From: Gnetum montanum
Taxonomy: Eukaryota; Streptophyta; Gnetopsida; Gnetales; Gnetaceae
NCBI GenBank assembly: GCA_015680685.1
Contig: MNCI01030304.1
Coordinates: forward strand, 249,662 to 297,301
Reading direction: 5' to 3'
DNA length: 47,640 bases
Shown: piece after piece, positions 11,007 to 21,400 of the stretch
Layout: each line of letters opens with the position of its first letter
Position numbering within the stretch: the stretch's first letter is position 1
Notes under the pieces: generated by a model
Database searches by the model: none
What the model saw: only the letters and a program-made list of their open reading frames with translations
What the model was told of the DNA's origin: nothing
Program-made: the position numbers and the translations under genes

Positions 11007-11020
11007 CAGTCATGGGGGTA
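11007..11020 (+). other. E1 polypurine tract
   Basis: CAGTCATGGGGGTA abuts the 3' LTR start TGATGA and matches the E2 tract (CAGTCGTGGGGGTA). The 180 bases between the aORF stop and this tract hold nothing else recognised. Confidence 0.8.
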
Positions 11021-11895
11021 TGATGAATCATGAATTGTTGGTTGCGATATCGCACCCATGATAGTGTGTACATGATATCACGAATGCTATATCACATCCT
11101 AGACACGATATCGCGTACGTGAGATTGTAGCCTATATCCTCAGCTATAAATAAAGAGGTAGGAAGATTTGGAAAAAATGTGTGTGGTTAAGTTTTAAGTT
11201 TCTTAAGTTTTAGTGTTGAGGTAAGGACTTTTTGTCAAATTTTCCTCTCAACCCCTTTCCCCCAGTGCATGTCTGTAGTGTTATGATTGCAATTGTATGG
11301 CATCTTTATTCAAGTGTGATGTACTTGGACATGCACATGACCAACAATAAAGATTGAGATTACTTCATCATTGCAGCATCCACTTAGCTTAATTATTTAA
11401 TTGTTATTGTTATTTATTACTTTCTTAGTTAATATCTCTCTACCCTTATCTCCTAGTAATGCAGAATGAGTACGACTTAATCACGAGCATTTAAGTGTGA
11501 CTACTTGGTAACACTATAGCATACCTAGGCCATGTGCTTGGTAATCCCAATGGTAGTCATGCACGAGGTCCAAGATGTGTACAAATGATTAAGGAATGGA
11601 TGCTCATTGCACTTAGGCTAGTTTAGATTCTCTCTCATCCCCTCTTCTAGCTTAGTTGATATTATTTCCCATCACACCCAAGAGTAGCATTAGTGTAGGA
11701 ACACATAATACACCTCACTCTTGACTAAACCATCCGTGACAAAGCTAATACTAGTCTAGGTGGAAAGACAGTGAACTGCGATCTACGAGTAACTGTCTAG
11801 ATACCACAACTAGTCCATCTATGGAGTTCAACCGGATCATGCATGAAGCACTTGTATTCGTATGGTTGAGTACAAGGGTATGTTGCCACTCATCA
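11021..11895 (+). mobile_element. E1 3' LTR
   Basis: An 875-bp copy of the 5' LTR, about 50 bp longer because the palindrome zone contains an extra segment (about 11075-11110). The TATA box is at 11145-11153 and the end CCACTCATCA at 11895. Confidence 0.9.
11043..11126. promoter_or_regulatory. Palindrome cluster in E1 3' LTR U3
   Basis: It contains a perfect 12-bp palindrome TGCGATATCGCA (11043-11054), decayed half copies, and GATATCGCGTACGTGAGATT (11107-11126), 17 of 20 identical to the inferred original. This LTR has more palindrome units than the 5' LTR. Confidence 0.75.
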
Positions 11896-11900
11896 TTAAG
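11896..11900. repeat. Right target-site duplication of E1, decayed (TTAAG)
   Basis: TTAAG against CTAGG on the left, differing by two transitions. Confidence 0.5.
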
Positions 11901-13435
11901 ATGTGAGAGTTATATTCTATCATGCCCAAGATCTTGACTTTCTACACATCCTCATTAACATTTGTTATCTAAAAACAAGCTTACGATTGATACTTAAGAG
12001 TGTTTGACCATTAGTCACCATTTTATCCTCTTCTAGTCAATTGTCGATTTAGGTTTTGAGAGTAATCTTGGGCAACATGACTTCTTGAGAAAATCAAGCA
12101 TCTTATGCCTAAACACCTTGAAGGATTATTCAAGGAATCCCTAAAGTATGGTTATTTGACTTCAAACCTATTTTGATATTCAAGAGTCTAACACTTCTTA
12201 TTACCCTAGTAAGAAGCTTACAAACTAAGGGTAATGGTAGGGCATAGACCTCGAAATCCACCACTAAAATTATTTTCACCAAAACCATCAAATTTTCCAT
12301 AAGACTTTTTGCTATTATGGGATGCTTTTGTATCATTCTTTAACTATTTTTTGTGTTGTCCATCAAATTAGTAGCCAACTCAATTACTTCCTTATATTTC
12401 ATGATCTTACAAGTTTTAATCTCTCATTGGATCTAGGGTTTTAGAACATTAAAGAAGGTTCAATACTTGGTATTCTTATTGATAACATGGACCTATAGTT
12501 TCACTTCATAGCACTCTTGATGGTAATCATCTAGCATTCTAGTTTGTTGGATCTCTTTCAGCTTCATCCAAGATTTGTTAACAAAATTGTCTAGACATAG
12601 GCTTTTAATGATGACATTCTTGAGGTCCTCCCACATCTTAATCTTTCTCTAGGATGTTATAGATTTTATTTGTTGGATAGTCACAAGTCACTAAGTTTGT
12701 GCCATTTCCCCAAGAATTAGGTGACAATGATAACCTTAGTCTCTTTAGGATACTTGCACATTTCCTAAAACCTCTTCATTTTTTTGAGGAAGGCATGTTG
12801 ATCAAATTTGTAATTTGGAATGCTAAAATGCATGTTTTTCATTGAGATATTCAAGAAAAATGATGTCATGACCTATTTTCCATTGTACCTAGGATCTAGT
12901 GAAGTTTATAAGAAAAAAAATACATCACTTATTAGGTTAATTGACCAAATCTAAGATTGACCAACCTAACGATAGATAAAATAAACATAGGTTGATTAAC
13001 CTAAATCAATAGCAAGTTTAGAGTAAAAAAATTAGTACTCTTAAGATCAACCTACTCTTCCAAAGGTCGATTGACCCAAGTTCAAAGCATAAATGTGCAT
13101 TACTTTTATGTTTGACCAACTTTTCCATAGGTTGACTATGCTAACATAAGTAATCAATGATAGTTACCTAGTTCCGAATTCTTGAGACCAAGTAGGATGA
13201 CCAAGATGAGAGTTCAAGTTTTATAGGTTGAAATGCCATATTCATCCCTCATCCCCTTTAGGATGTAACATTCAACCTAATGGGTTTGTTATCATAGTCA
13301 TCCTTATAGATCTTTTGGCTCTTATACTTGGAATTTGGATGCATATCACCCTAATCTAAACACAACATCCTTTGCCTGCACAACCAATTACTTCTTCAAA
13401 TTTTCATTTTCTATTTTTAGGTTTATCACCCTAGC
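11901..13435 (-). pseudogene. Element H Gag relic
   Basis: On the minus strand about 12350-12900 encodes fragments such as MHFSIPNYKFDQHAFLKKMKRF, EMCKYPKETKVIIV and FLGKW, followed by a W-rich segment and KAYV. This matches the usual Ty3/gypsy Gag pattern (dpeeFldWlervEriFeY, then kvklvalrLkgrAsaWW). Many stops. The part nearest E1 (11901-12350) holds linker-like sequence. The part nearest E2 (12930-13435) shows no clear coding. E1 separates it from its protease and E2 from its leader and primer site. Confidence 0.55.
12930..13130. repeat. Cluster of GGTTGATTAACC-like near-palindromes
   Basis: Short related near-palindromes recur: GGTTAATTGACC, GGTTGATTAACC, GGTCGATTGACC, plus half copies ending TTGACCAAC. 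Spacing is irregular. Meaning unknown. Confidence 0.5.
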
Positions 13436-14335
13436 TGATGAGCAGCTAGGTACCCCTACGCCCAACCATACGAATCATGGGCATTTACACGCGACTCAAT
13501 CGAATTCCGTAGACTATAAGCACTTAACATACACAAGACTCTAACCAATGAAACCTTGGGTTAGAACGGTCATTGTCCTCCTAATCTCACTTGTGAGGTT
13601 CTGTTTACGATGGATAAGTGAGACTAAGGCTAATGATTTTTATATATTTTTACATATCTTTTGGCAGCTAATTAAGGTATGAAGAGTAAGGAATAAACTA
13701 TTACCTAATCTATAATTATCCTAGCTGATATTCTAACTATTCCTAGCATGAGTATCTGATTCCATCTTCCAAGCACTTTCTGAGCATCTCCTAACACTTC
13801 TGGGTTACCAGACGTTAAGCGTCATTGGGTTTACCAAGTATTTGATTTACGTTCGATATGGTCATACTTATGGCCTTTACAAACTATGAATGAGTGATAG
13901 AGATTAAAATAACAATAAAAAAAAATTAAGTAATTAAGAAGTAATTAACAAAGCATAAACATATTAAACTACTGAATGCATAAAATAGCTAAGTCCAAAT
14001 CCTACAAGGAATGCTTGAATAGTTCATCTTCATTACCATCACGCCAATGGGCTCAGATACATCAATGCTCGAATAAAGAGTTGATCAGTTTTCTTACACC
14101 TACTATGGGCACTTGGAAAATATTCTATCCCCTGCGGGAACAAACTACAAGAGCTTCGCTACAACTAACTGAAAGGTGTCTAAATGAGGCGGAAGGCCCT
14201 CTTATTTATGGGCCGAAATAGGCTTTGCGTAAATAGGGCCACGTCAACACATGGAAGGCTACGTCGATGGGGCTAGGTCAACGTGGTCGTGTATATGTGG
14301 CCTAGTCAATGCATCGACTTAATGACACTTCATCA
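13436..14335 (-). mobile_element. E2 3' LTR
   Basis: A 900-bp repeat matching 25800-26713. The second palindrome arm has been lost here (GTCGTGTATATGTGGCC joined to TAGTC). TATA-type CATAAATAAG lies on the minus strand near 14201-14210. Confidence 0.9.
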
Positions 14336-14349
14336 TACCCCCACGACTG
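14336..14349 (-). other. E2 polypurine tract
   Basis: The minus strand reads CAGTCGTGGGGGTA immediately before TGATGAAGTG of the 3' LTR. Confidence 0.8.
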
Positions 14350-14587
14350 AGTAAAAACTCGTCCTCAAGTTACTCAACAATTTAGAAGGTATGGACTTCT
14401 ATTTACAACACACATAACTTAAACACACATATGACACACACATGACACAACATTAATTTGACCAAGTGCCCGAGTTACAGAGGAGGACAAGTTACAAAAA
14501 ATGACAGTGTTTAGAGACAAAATTGAACACCTCACTAGTCCTGGAGCCTCTGCGGTGTAGGATGATGCACAAAATTGTTGGAGAATT

Positions 14588-17444
14588 TCACACCATCCCT
14601 GGGGTCGGTGGTTCTGATAGACCTTCTCCAGCCTCTGGCCCATGCGTTGGTGGTGGCATGAATGACAGTTTCCCTGTAATAGTTGCAACTTCTAGAGGCA
14701 GCCGGAAAGCCTCCAAGAGAGCCCTCATCTTTTCTTGTTTGCTTCTAGGGTTTTTCGTAGTCTAGAAGCTTCTCCAATGTGTGTTGGAACTGGAACTTCC
14801 CAAGGGCATGGAAGTGCTAGGAAGAGTTCTTTTTGGTTGAGAAACTAGACTGCGAATTGCTTGTGTTCGATGTCGAATGCTCGAACTGATGCCTACAGCT
14901 ACTAGTAGTCGTTCATTCTACGGGCCAGGTCCTCTACAACTATACATTGTCCTTCAAAGCTTGTGTGGAGGACCTTGAGTTCCACATTTTCCATTTCCAA
15001 CTTTTACTTTTTTGCCTTATGTGCTTGGAACTCACCCTTGTATAGGGAATACAAGGCGGCCACTTGCTTTGCTAACTCTGACCGTAGTCTCTCGGCTATG
15101 AGCATAGCTAGGTTTGCATATCAAATGTTGGCAAGCTCCATGTATTCTGTCATCTCCTCGATCTGTAGCTCTTTCAGGTGAATTTCAACTTTATTATAGG
15201 TGTTCAACCCATCGAAGATAGGTTGCCATGCATTACCTCCCTCTCGAAACTACTAGAGCGCTTGGTTCATCTTGGCCTTGGTGACTTGAACATGCTTCTC
15301 ATTTACCTCCTTTTGTAATCCCACTTGGTCGCTGTAATGATTTTTGAATTTTTCAAATGTTAGGGCCTCATTCTTCCAAGTGGCAATTTCAATTGCAGAC
15401 TTCTATCGTAATGCCCGAACCTCCTCCATTGACAGATTTTGATTTTCAGTAGCCAACCTCCTTATGTTAGCGTTCACCCTGGCTAGTTCTTCCTGCTGTT
15501 GGTGGATAAAATTTTTCATGTGTTCGTTCTCTGCACCAACATTGCACAAGCAATGAACCTCTATACTATCAGCCCCACATTCTCCTAGTGAACCTTTGCC
15601 AAGTCCTTGTCTAAGTGATATGCTCAGATGTCTGCCAAGGACTTGTTGAAGATCGCTATTTCTCGCACATCCTCGACAACATGAAGTTTAAGTTGAAGCT
15701 GTTGAGAAGCTTCATCCTTGGTGATTTTGCGATTAAGGATGGTTGGATCGGCAAGTTGAGCTCTTAATTTGGCTACCTCTGTTGCCAAGCGCTAACAAGC
15801 AACTTGAGCAGCTTCAAGTTGCCCTTCCAAAACAAGGCTCTTGCCCCTTGCTGAGAGCAGCTCCAACTGGGTTGCAGTAATGTTGTCTGGAAGGTCAAAG
15901 ACATACAGAAGTGGTTTCTTGGTTCCTACCATTCGATCCAACAACTCCTTGTGTTGGGTTACATCAATATTGCTACATGAAGTTTTGGCAGACACCTGTA
16001 CATCTTGTAGTCCATGAACGTTCGGTACAAGTGTTGACGATGCATTAAGAGCCATAGCAATTGTGTCAGCAACTACTTCGGCCACAGCCTCCTATCCTTG
16101 GTGTTCCATCACCAGGACCATTGCCCCTTCACCATCTTCCAAGCATGCCAAGAAGGTAGTAGCATTCCATGAAATTTCAAGAAATAACTGTTGGGTTGAT
16201 ACTGTTACCTCTCAAATTCTTAGATCTATTCTGGTTGTAACTTGTATTCGGGCAGCGAAGAATATCGGTCCTGCCCTTTCAAGCAAGCTAACTGATTAGG
16301 CCACTTGCTCTAGGTGGCTCATGGTAGGATGATAGACCGAAGGATCTTCTTCTTCACCAGTCCTACTAGATTGCTCTTGCTAGCTCAAGAGCATTTCCTA
16401 GATCTCGCGGATGAACTCTGCCATGGTTTACGAGCCTAGCTACGTTGTTTATGCAGGTGGTGGAGGTGGTTGCTATTCCTTCTTTGTCTGTGTGGTGGTA
16501 GGAGTTTTTCCTTCATCATTTCTCGCCATGAGGAAATTGGGGCATGTTGGATTACATCATTGGAATACCATGCTATCCTTGCCCATTTGCATAACTTTCG
16601 GATTAGGAAGGGAAAGGGGAGAGCTCATCTTCCACATTCATTCTCAGTGAACCTCTTTTCAATTTTCAAGAATAGCAGTTGTGGAAGACTCATTGGGAAT
16701 TTCCCATTGAATGTAGCACACGCACGGGCGGAGAAGGCTGTGATTTTGTTGGGTCTTACCATTGGGTTCAAGTGGTAAGATGTGATCTTTGAGTACACCC
16801 TCTCCACCATGGTCAGGGAGCCAAATTCCTTGTGCTCTACCCCATAGCACTGTTTGGTCCATTCCACCTTTACCTCTAGATCGACCTACTTTGGGGTTTC
16901 CACCACATCTACCCCGGTCTCAGGCAACCCTAGAGCCTGCGCTATCACCTTCGAAGAGTAAGAGACATAAATTTCTTTGATTCTTACTCTAGACCTTGGT
17001 TGTTGATTCATCCAGAAGAGATAAGTCTCTCCTAAGTAGCATTCACCACTGGTTGTGATGATTGGCCACATCAGAGAGTTCTACAATTGGAGCCTCACTT
17101 CTTCTGGCGCGTTCTCGAGGAATGGTCCAAAATTTTTGCTCTTGGAGGATCGTTTGTTGCACCTTACATCGCATGATAACATCAAGGTAGGCTTGGGTCA
17201 GGGTGACCTCAAGCCATGGTGCTATCCTAGGAGTCTTATCCCCCTGCGATTACTTGTTGGGAATCTTCTCTTCGGGAATTTGATGGATAGATTCCATGTC
17301 AAGTCCTTCGCAGAGAGGCCCAGTTGCATGAGAGCCCTTTGCATACTCTGGCGATTGCACTCCTCATCCCCTTCCCATGCGTGGGTGCTTGTCCCTTAGT
17401 TGTGATGGTCCTTTGCCCCTTGGGTGCCTCGGTTTGGGTTCCAT
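14588..17444 (-). pseudogene. E2 additional ORF: plant-transposon-protein-like domain plus coiled coil (broken)
   Basis: About 950 codons on the minus strand, from an ATG right after GATTGCAG (17444) to a TGA at 14590 in a PPTPGMV-stop context that aligns with the end of the E1 aORF. The N-terminal region is clearest at 16625-17071: GECYLGETYLFWMN, EIYVSYSSKVIAQALGLPE, CYGVEHKEF, ERVYSKITSYHLNP, ACATFNGKFPMSLPQLLFLKIEKRF. This resembles the 'putative plant transposon protein' domain of plant gypsy additional ORFs. The C-terminal half (about 15100-16085) is a coiled coil, for example RLATEVAKLRAQLAD. Frameshifts and stops inactivate it. It lies 3' of integrase, in the sense direction, behind its own promoter-like block. 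Confidence 0.7.
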
Positions 17445-17667
17445 CTGCAATCAAACATAACTGCCCATTAGACCGTACATAAGTAGCTTAAGATGGTCCG
17501 TATACACCTTCTTAGTTTGACCAAGTTATGTTGTTGGCATAGGCACACCTTTAAGTCTCTTGGAGTGTTAATTTATGGGTTAGAGCTAAATTTTTTGTAA
17601 TTAACCAACTAATTAATTAATTAATTAATTGCACATAGGCATCACCCCCCCATGACTGAGAGCATAC
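17445..17667 (-). other. Probable 5' intron of the E2 aORF transcript
   Basis: The minus strand reads GGAG/GTATGC at 17667 and TTTGATTGCAG/ATGG at 17445, good plant donor and acceptor patterns 223 bp apart, placing the acceptor directly before the start codon. It contains (TTAA)n sequence and a polypurine-like CAGTCATGGGGGGGTGATGCC minus one base (17638-17657). Splicing inferred. Confidence 0.5.
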
Positions 17668-17812
17668 CTCCGGTTGCTTAAAAAGGGCAAGGATCGATTC
17701 ATGCGGACACGCGATGGAATGTAGGCACGTTGGGAAGGGTTAGGCAGAAAAATGGTAAAATCTCCCCTCAATTTGGATTCCAAATGATAAAAATTTCTAA
17801 GTGCAATAGGTG

Positions 17813-17820
17813 TATATATA
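17813..17820 (-). promoter_or_regulatory. Probable internal TATA box of E2
   Basis: The minus strand reads CCCCTATATATACACC, 46 bp after the 20-bp palindrome core and about 370 bp before the aORF ATG. With the leader and intron it makes a plausible separate transcription unit. Confidence 0.55.
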
Positions 17821-17863
17821 GGGGTTAGGCACTGCATTGACGAGGCCACGTATACGCAGGAGT

Positions 17864-17889
17864 TGTGTATACGAGGCCTCGTATACACA
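17864..17889. promoter_or_regulatory. Perfect 26-bp palindrome at E2 internal promoter
   Basis: The core GTATACGAGGCCTCGTATAC is extended by TGT/ACA on each side with no mismatch. The E2 5' LTR carries GTATACACGGCCCCGTATAC (26655-26674), 17 of 20 identical. A further half copy (GGCCACGTATACGC) lies at 17844-17857. Confidence 0.9.
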
Positions 17890-19615
17890 GGGGTGTTGAC
17901 CCGTTGACCAGTGTTGACCAACTTGAAAAAAGCCTGAAATGATGAACTTGAAATGTCAAATTGGGGTGGCTGAAGTACGTGAGAGGCCCGGACATAGCTG
18001 AGGACATGAAGAAGGTAATTGGGTATGAAAAAGAGACAAAAAATAGGAGAACGGGACTCAAAAAGAACTCCGTGGGTAATAAATCAAGCAATGGGACCTT
18101 AAAACTAGTTAACCATGAAATCCAAGGATGGGAGGCTTAACAAGTGGGACGAAGGAGATGTAGGTGAGTCCTCCCCATAGCAGGCCATAGCCTTAGTAGC
18201 CCTTGCATAGCCCCAACACTAGGGTCCATGGGCTCTGGGGCCAAGAAATGGTGTTTGCCAGTTAAGACTCCTATCCAAGAGATCTCGCCAAGGCATGGGA
18301 AGCCCATGGAAATCATGATGAACTTTCACAACATAAGATAGGTAGTGAGGTGAATTGCGGAGAGAATTGGACGAAGAGAGAGAGACGAGAAAATGGAATT
18401 TTGATCATCAATCACATGAAACCCCATGTGCAGTTGTGGTTAAGTGACTCGGTAGAACTATTCCTGAGTTCAGACCCAAAACCATTCGCATTCAGTGACA
18501 TCGTAGTAATAGACGAAGTCCCGACCATCCCCCAAGGAAGCAGGAATGCACCCACAGAGAACCACCACTCCAGTAATGTGAGAGAAAGGAAGTGAAATGG
18601 GACAAAGTTAGAGGGGACTAAGGAAGTCCCATAACTTCTGCTTGTGGCCCGTGAGAGGTGGTCTAAGGGGTGTGCTTTGAATTCCCACACATTGATGTCA
18701 TGAGGTTTGTTGTGTGTTTGTTTTTGTTTTTCCTCATGATTCTTCTTCTTCTTTTTTCTTTTTTGGGGGAACCACACCATGCAAAGACCCATGCATGTTC
18801 GCATGCATCCTACCAAGGGGTGTGCTTTGAATCCTCATTTCTATCTCTTCTTTCTTTTTTTTTTAAATTTTGCAGTGAGGACCACACCATACGAGGTTGA
18901 ACTACCCAAAAGCTTCCTTGGAGAGAAGGATGTGGAGCAGTAGGGAATTTGTAAGGACACACCAACAACCCAGGGGACATAATAGAGTGATGAATATTAC
19001 ATTTCGCTTGAAGTCACACCTGATTCAAACCATTGGATCATCTCTTGAGTCTGGGAACTACACAATTCACAGATTAATTATAATGNAATCTCTTGAGTCT
19101 GGGAACTACACAATTCACAGATTAATTATAATGGTTTTAAGTGAAGGGGTTGCATGTTTTCAACCAAAGGAAAACCATGGACTGGGTGAATGGGTGGATG
19201 ACGTGAACTCACTGTCGGTGTTATGAATGGAAAATAGACGTAAGGTCCAAAGACAACCATGCGAGAGTGGGAACCGAAAAACTAGGTGGACTAGTGTACA
19301 TGGCCCATCGCAATGAAAAGCATTCGTGCCAGACATCTGAAGATAATAAGACGATGTATTTGCAATTACGTTAAAAATAAAACACACACGAAGAAACAAA
19401 AAAATAATTAAAGAAAGGAGAAAATGTACAAAGAATTTGCAAACGTATGAAAGATGATGAAAAAAAAAGATGTAAAATAAAAAAATTACAAAACAATGAG
19501 GGGTGTAGTGGAATGGATCAGCAGGGATGATAGTCTCCCCCATGATTGGGTGGAAAGAAGGAGATGCAAAAAATGAAGTGAGGTTGTCCTGGCGATGATG
19601 AGGTAGTGGCATTGG
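17890..19615 (-). other. E2 noncoding spacer between integrase and internal promoter
   Basis: No credible gene. The minus strand carries TATGCAAGGGC followed about 30 bp later by GGGGAGGAC (18166-18225), a block also at 7126-7182 in E1 and 41397-41445. The distance from this block to the internal palindrome is similar in all three (about 320-370 bp). A purine tract AATCATGGGGGAGA lies at 19535-19548. Long hydrophobic frames here (for example 19160-19630) come from T-rich sequence. Confidence 0.55.
19035..19138. other. Single-N duplication (probable assembly artefact)
   Basis: The 48-base stretch from ATCTCTTGAGTCTGG to ATTATAATG recurs on both sides of the N at 19086. Confidence 0.8.
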
Positions 19616-20830
19616 TTGAGTGGAGTTCATGGAAAGGTTTTAGTTGTTGGCGATTGACTAACTGTGTTCTGGTGGGGTCATCAGGTTTGTGGATAAGCAA
19701 GGCCCCGAATGGGAAGGTTTCAAAGACAATGTAAGATCCCTCCCATAATTTTTGAAACTTGGTCGATTGGGCTACGTGTGAGGGGTTCCAATACAACACC
19801 TTGTCTCCACATCTAAATGTGCCCTTCTAAATCCTAAGATCATGTCATTTCTTATTATAGGCCTTGTGGATCTCATTGGAGGACAAGGCCACTAATCAGT
19901 TTTCATTTAGCACACTCAGATTGATCAGTCGTTCACATTGTGCTAGCGGTAGGTTAAGGCCTAAGTCACTGGTGGTGGATAGTGTGTGGAGTTTGGCCTA
20001 AATTGGAAGTTTTGGTAACTTTTCGTACACTAACTCATAGGAAGAGTACTCTACAGGAAGTTTCCAAGTGGAGTGATAGGCCCATAGGGCATCATTAAGC
20101 TTAGTGCTCCAATCCCTCTTATATTTGCTAATGGTTCGGGTAAGGATCTTGGTGATCTCCCTATTGGTGACTTCAGCCTACCCGTTGGCTTGGGGGTGAT
20201 AGGGAGTTGTAAATTTATGCGTTACCCCTAAGCATTGCATGAGTTTTCGAAAGTTGACACCTGTAAAATGAGTTCTATTATTAGAAATGAGTGCACATGG
20301 CACTCTAAACCTGTTGACAATTTGTTGCTGGACAAATCGTGCAGCAGTGTTGGAAGAACAGTCGACGACGGTTGCTACTTTTGCCCACTTTGTATAGTAG
20401 TTCACAACTATGATGATGTATGCCTTTCCCTTTGACAAGGGCATGATGGATCCCATGAATTTGATACCCCAAATGTCGAAGGGCTCTAGTGGCTGGATCC
20501 ACTGTTGAGGTTCCTCCAAGCATGTCGTCATCCCTCCATCCCTCTGGCACTGTTCGCAGGAGCGGGCAAACCATTGTGCGTCCATGAAGATGGTGGGCCA
20601 GTAATACCCTGCGAGTAGGATCTTAATGGTAGTGCGACGTCTAGCATAATGGACCCCACAAGGGCCCTGATGAGCATCCTAGAGGATGTGCAACATATTA
20701 CCATCAGGGACACACCATCAAACCAAGCCATTTGCACACAACTTGTAAAGGTGGCCATTGATCTCCATGAAATGCTTGGCCTTATGGAGAAACTGTTTTT
20801 TCTATTGATGGTTCCACTCCTTTGGCAACT
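19616..20830 (-). pseudogene. E2 integrase relic
   Basis: Domains appear in order on the minus strand. The zinc finger (HQGPCGVHY, then CEQCQRDGG) lies at about 20530-20690. The core has DIWGIKFMG near 20465, ISNNRTHF near 20285, and TTPYHPQANG with EVTNREITK near 20180. The C-terminal region with KVLYWNPSH and QKLWEGSYIVFE ends PFHEL at about 19620. In active Ty3/gypsy integrases the first two catalytic Asp stand in IDFMG and SDxGTHF; here they read Lys and Asn, while the Glu of NREI remains. Several stops are present. It joins viral cDNA to the host genome when functional. Confidence 0.85.
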
Positions 20831-20859
20831 CTTGAGTGGTGAGGTAGGTGAGGATGTGG

Positions 20860-21400
20860 TTGAACCAAGGGGATTCCTCGGGCACTTACAGATCAACTAC
20901 GCCTGTGAACAGGAGTTCATCTAGAAATTGGTCGAATAAGGACTCCTCCTCTTCTATGTCATCCCATCGCAATCAAGATAAGTGGTCAGCAACCACATTC
21001 TCAGTCCCCTTCCAGTCTACCATGGTAAGATCAAACTCCTGAAGAATCATCATCCACCGGATTATGCGGGGGCTCACCATTGGTTTGTTCATTAGGAACT
21101 AAATAGCACCATGGTCAGTATGCACAAACACCTCATATCCAAGCACATAGTACCCAAATTTATCCAAGGCAAACACCACCACCATCAACTCCTTTTCAGT
21201 GATGGTGTAGTTCAACTGAGCACCCACAATGCTATGGCTTGGACAGTGGATGTAATATGGATGTTTCTGGTCATCATACTATGTAAGCACAGCTTCCAAG
21301 GCATAGTTGGATGCATCCATCATAATGTGAAAGGGTCTAGACCAATCAGGTGCTCGCAGAAGTGGAGTTTGTATGAGTTTCTATTTTAGTGCTTGGAATG
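20860..21400 (-). pseudogene. E2 RNase H relic
   Basis: FHIMMDASNYALEAVL, YTITEKELMVVVFALDKF and VFVHTDHGAI give the Asp, Glu and Asp expected of retroelement RNase H, and NVVADHLSRL marks the end of the domain before the linker to integrase. Stops interrupt it. RNase H removes the RNA template during reverse transcription. Confidence 0.85.

Larger units (their letters stand above)
3089..11895 (+). mobile_element. E1: pol-less LTR retrotransposon with gag and additional ORF
   Basis: Two similar direct repeats, 3089-3912 and 11021-11895, begin TGATGA and end CTCATCA. The first is followed by a TGGCGCC-type primer site and the second is preceded by a GGGGGTA polypurine tract. Inside lie a decayed gag (4054-6118), about 1.4 kb of noncoding sequence shared with E2, an internal promoter-like palindrome and TATA, and a decayed aORF (8032-10828). 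No protease, RT, RNase H or integrase sequence is visible, while its relative E2 has them all. I infer a deletion derivative needing pol in trans. The primer site places it near the Tat/Athila branch of plant Ty3/gypsy. Confidence 0.85.

Noticed and set aside
18412-18816. 134-codon minus-strand frame in the E2 spacer
   Set aside because: Lys-rich low-complexity stretch and no counterpart in E1; the region is noncoding in the relatives.
19160-19630. 156-codon hydrophobic minus-strand frame suggesting a membrane protein
   Set aside because: It follows from the T-rich spacer after integrase; its first residues overlap the end of the integrase in another frame.
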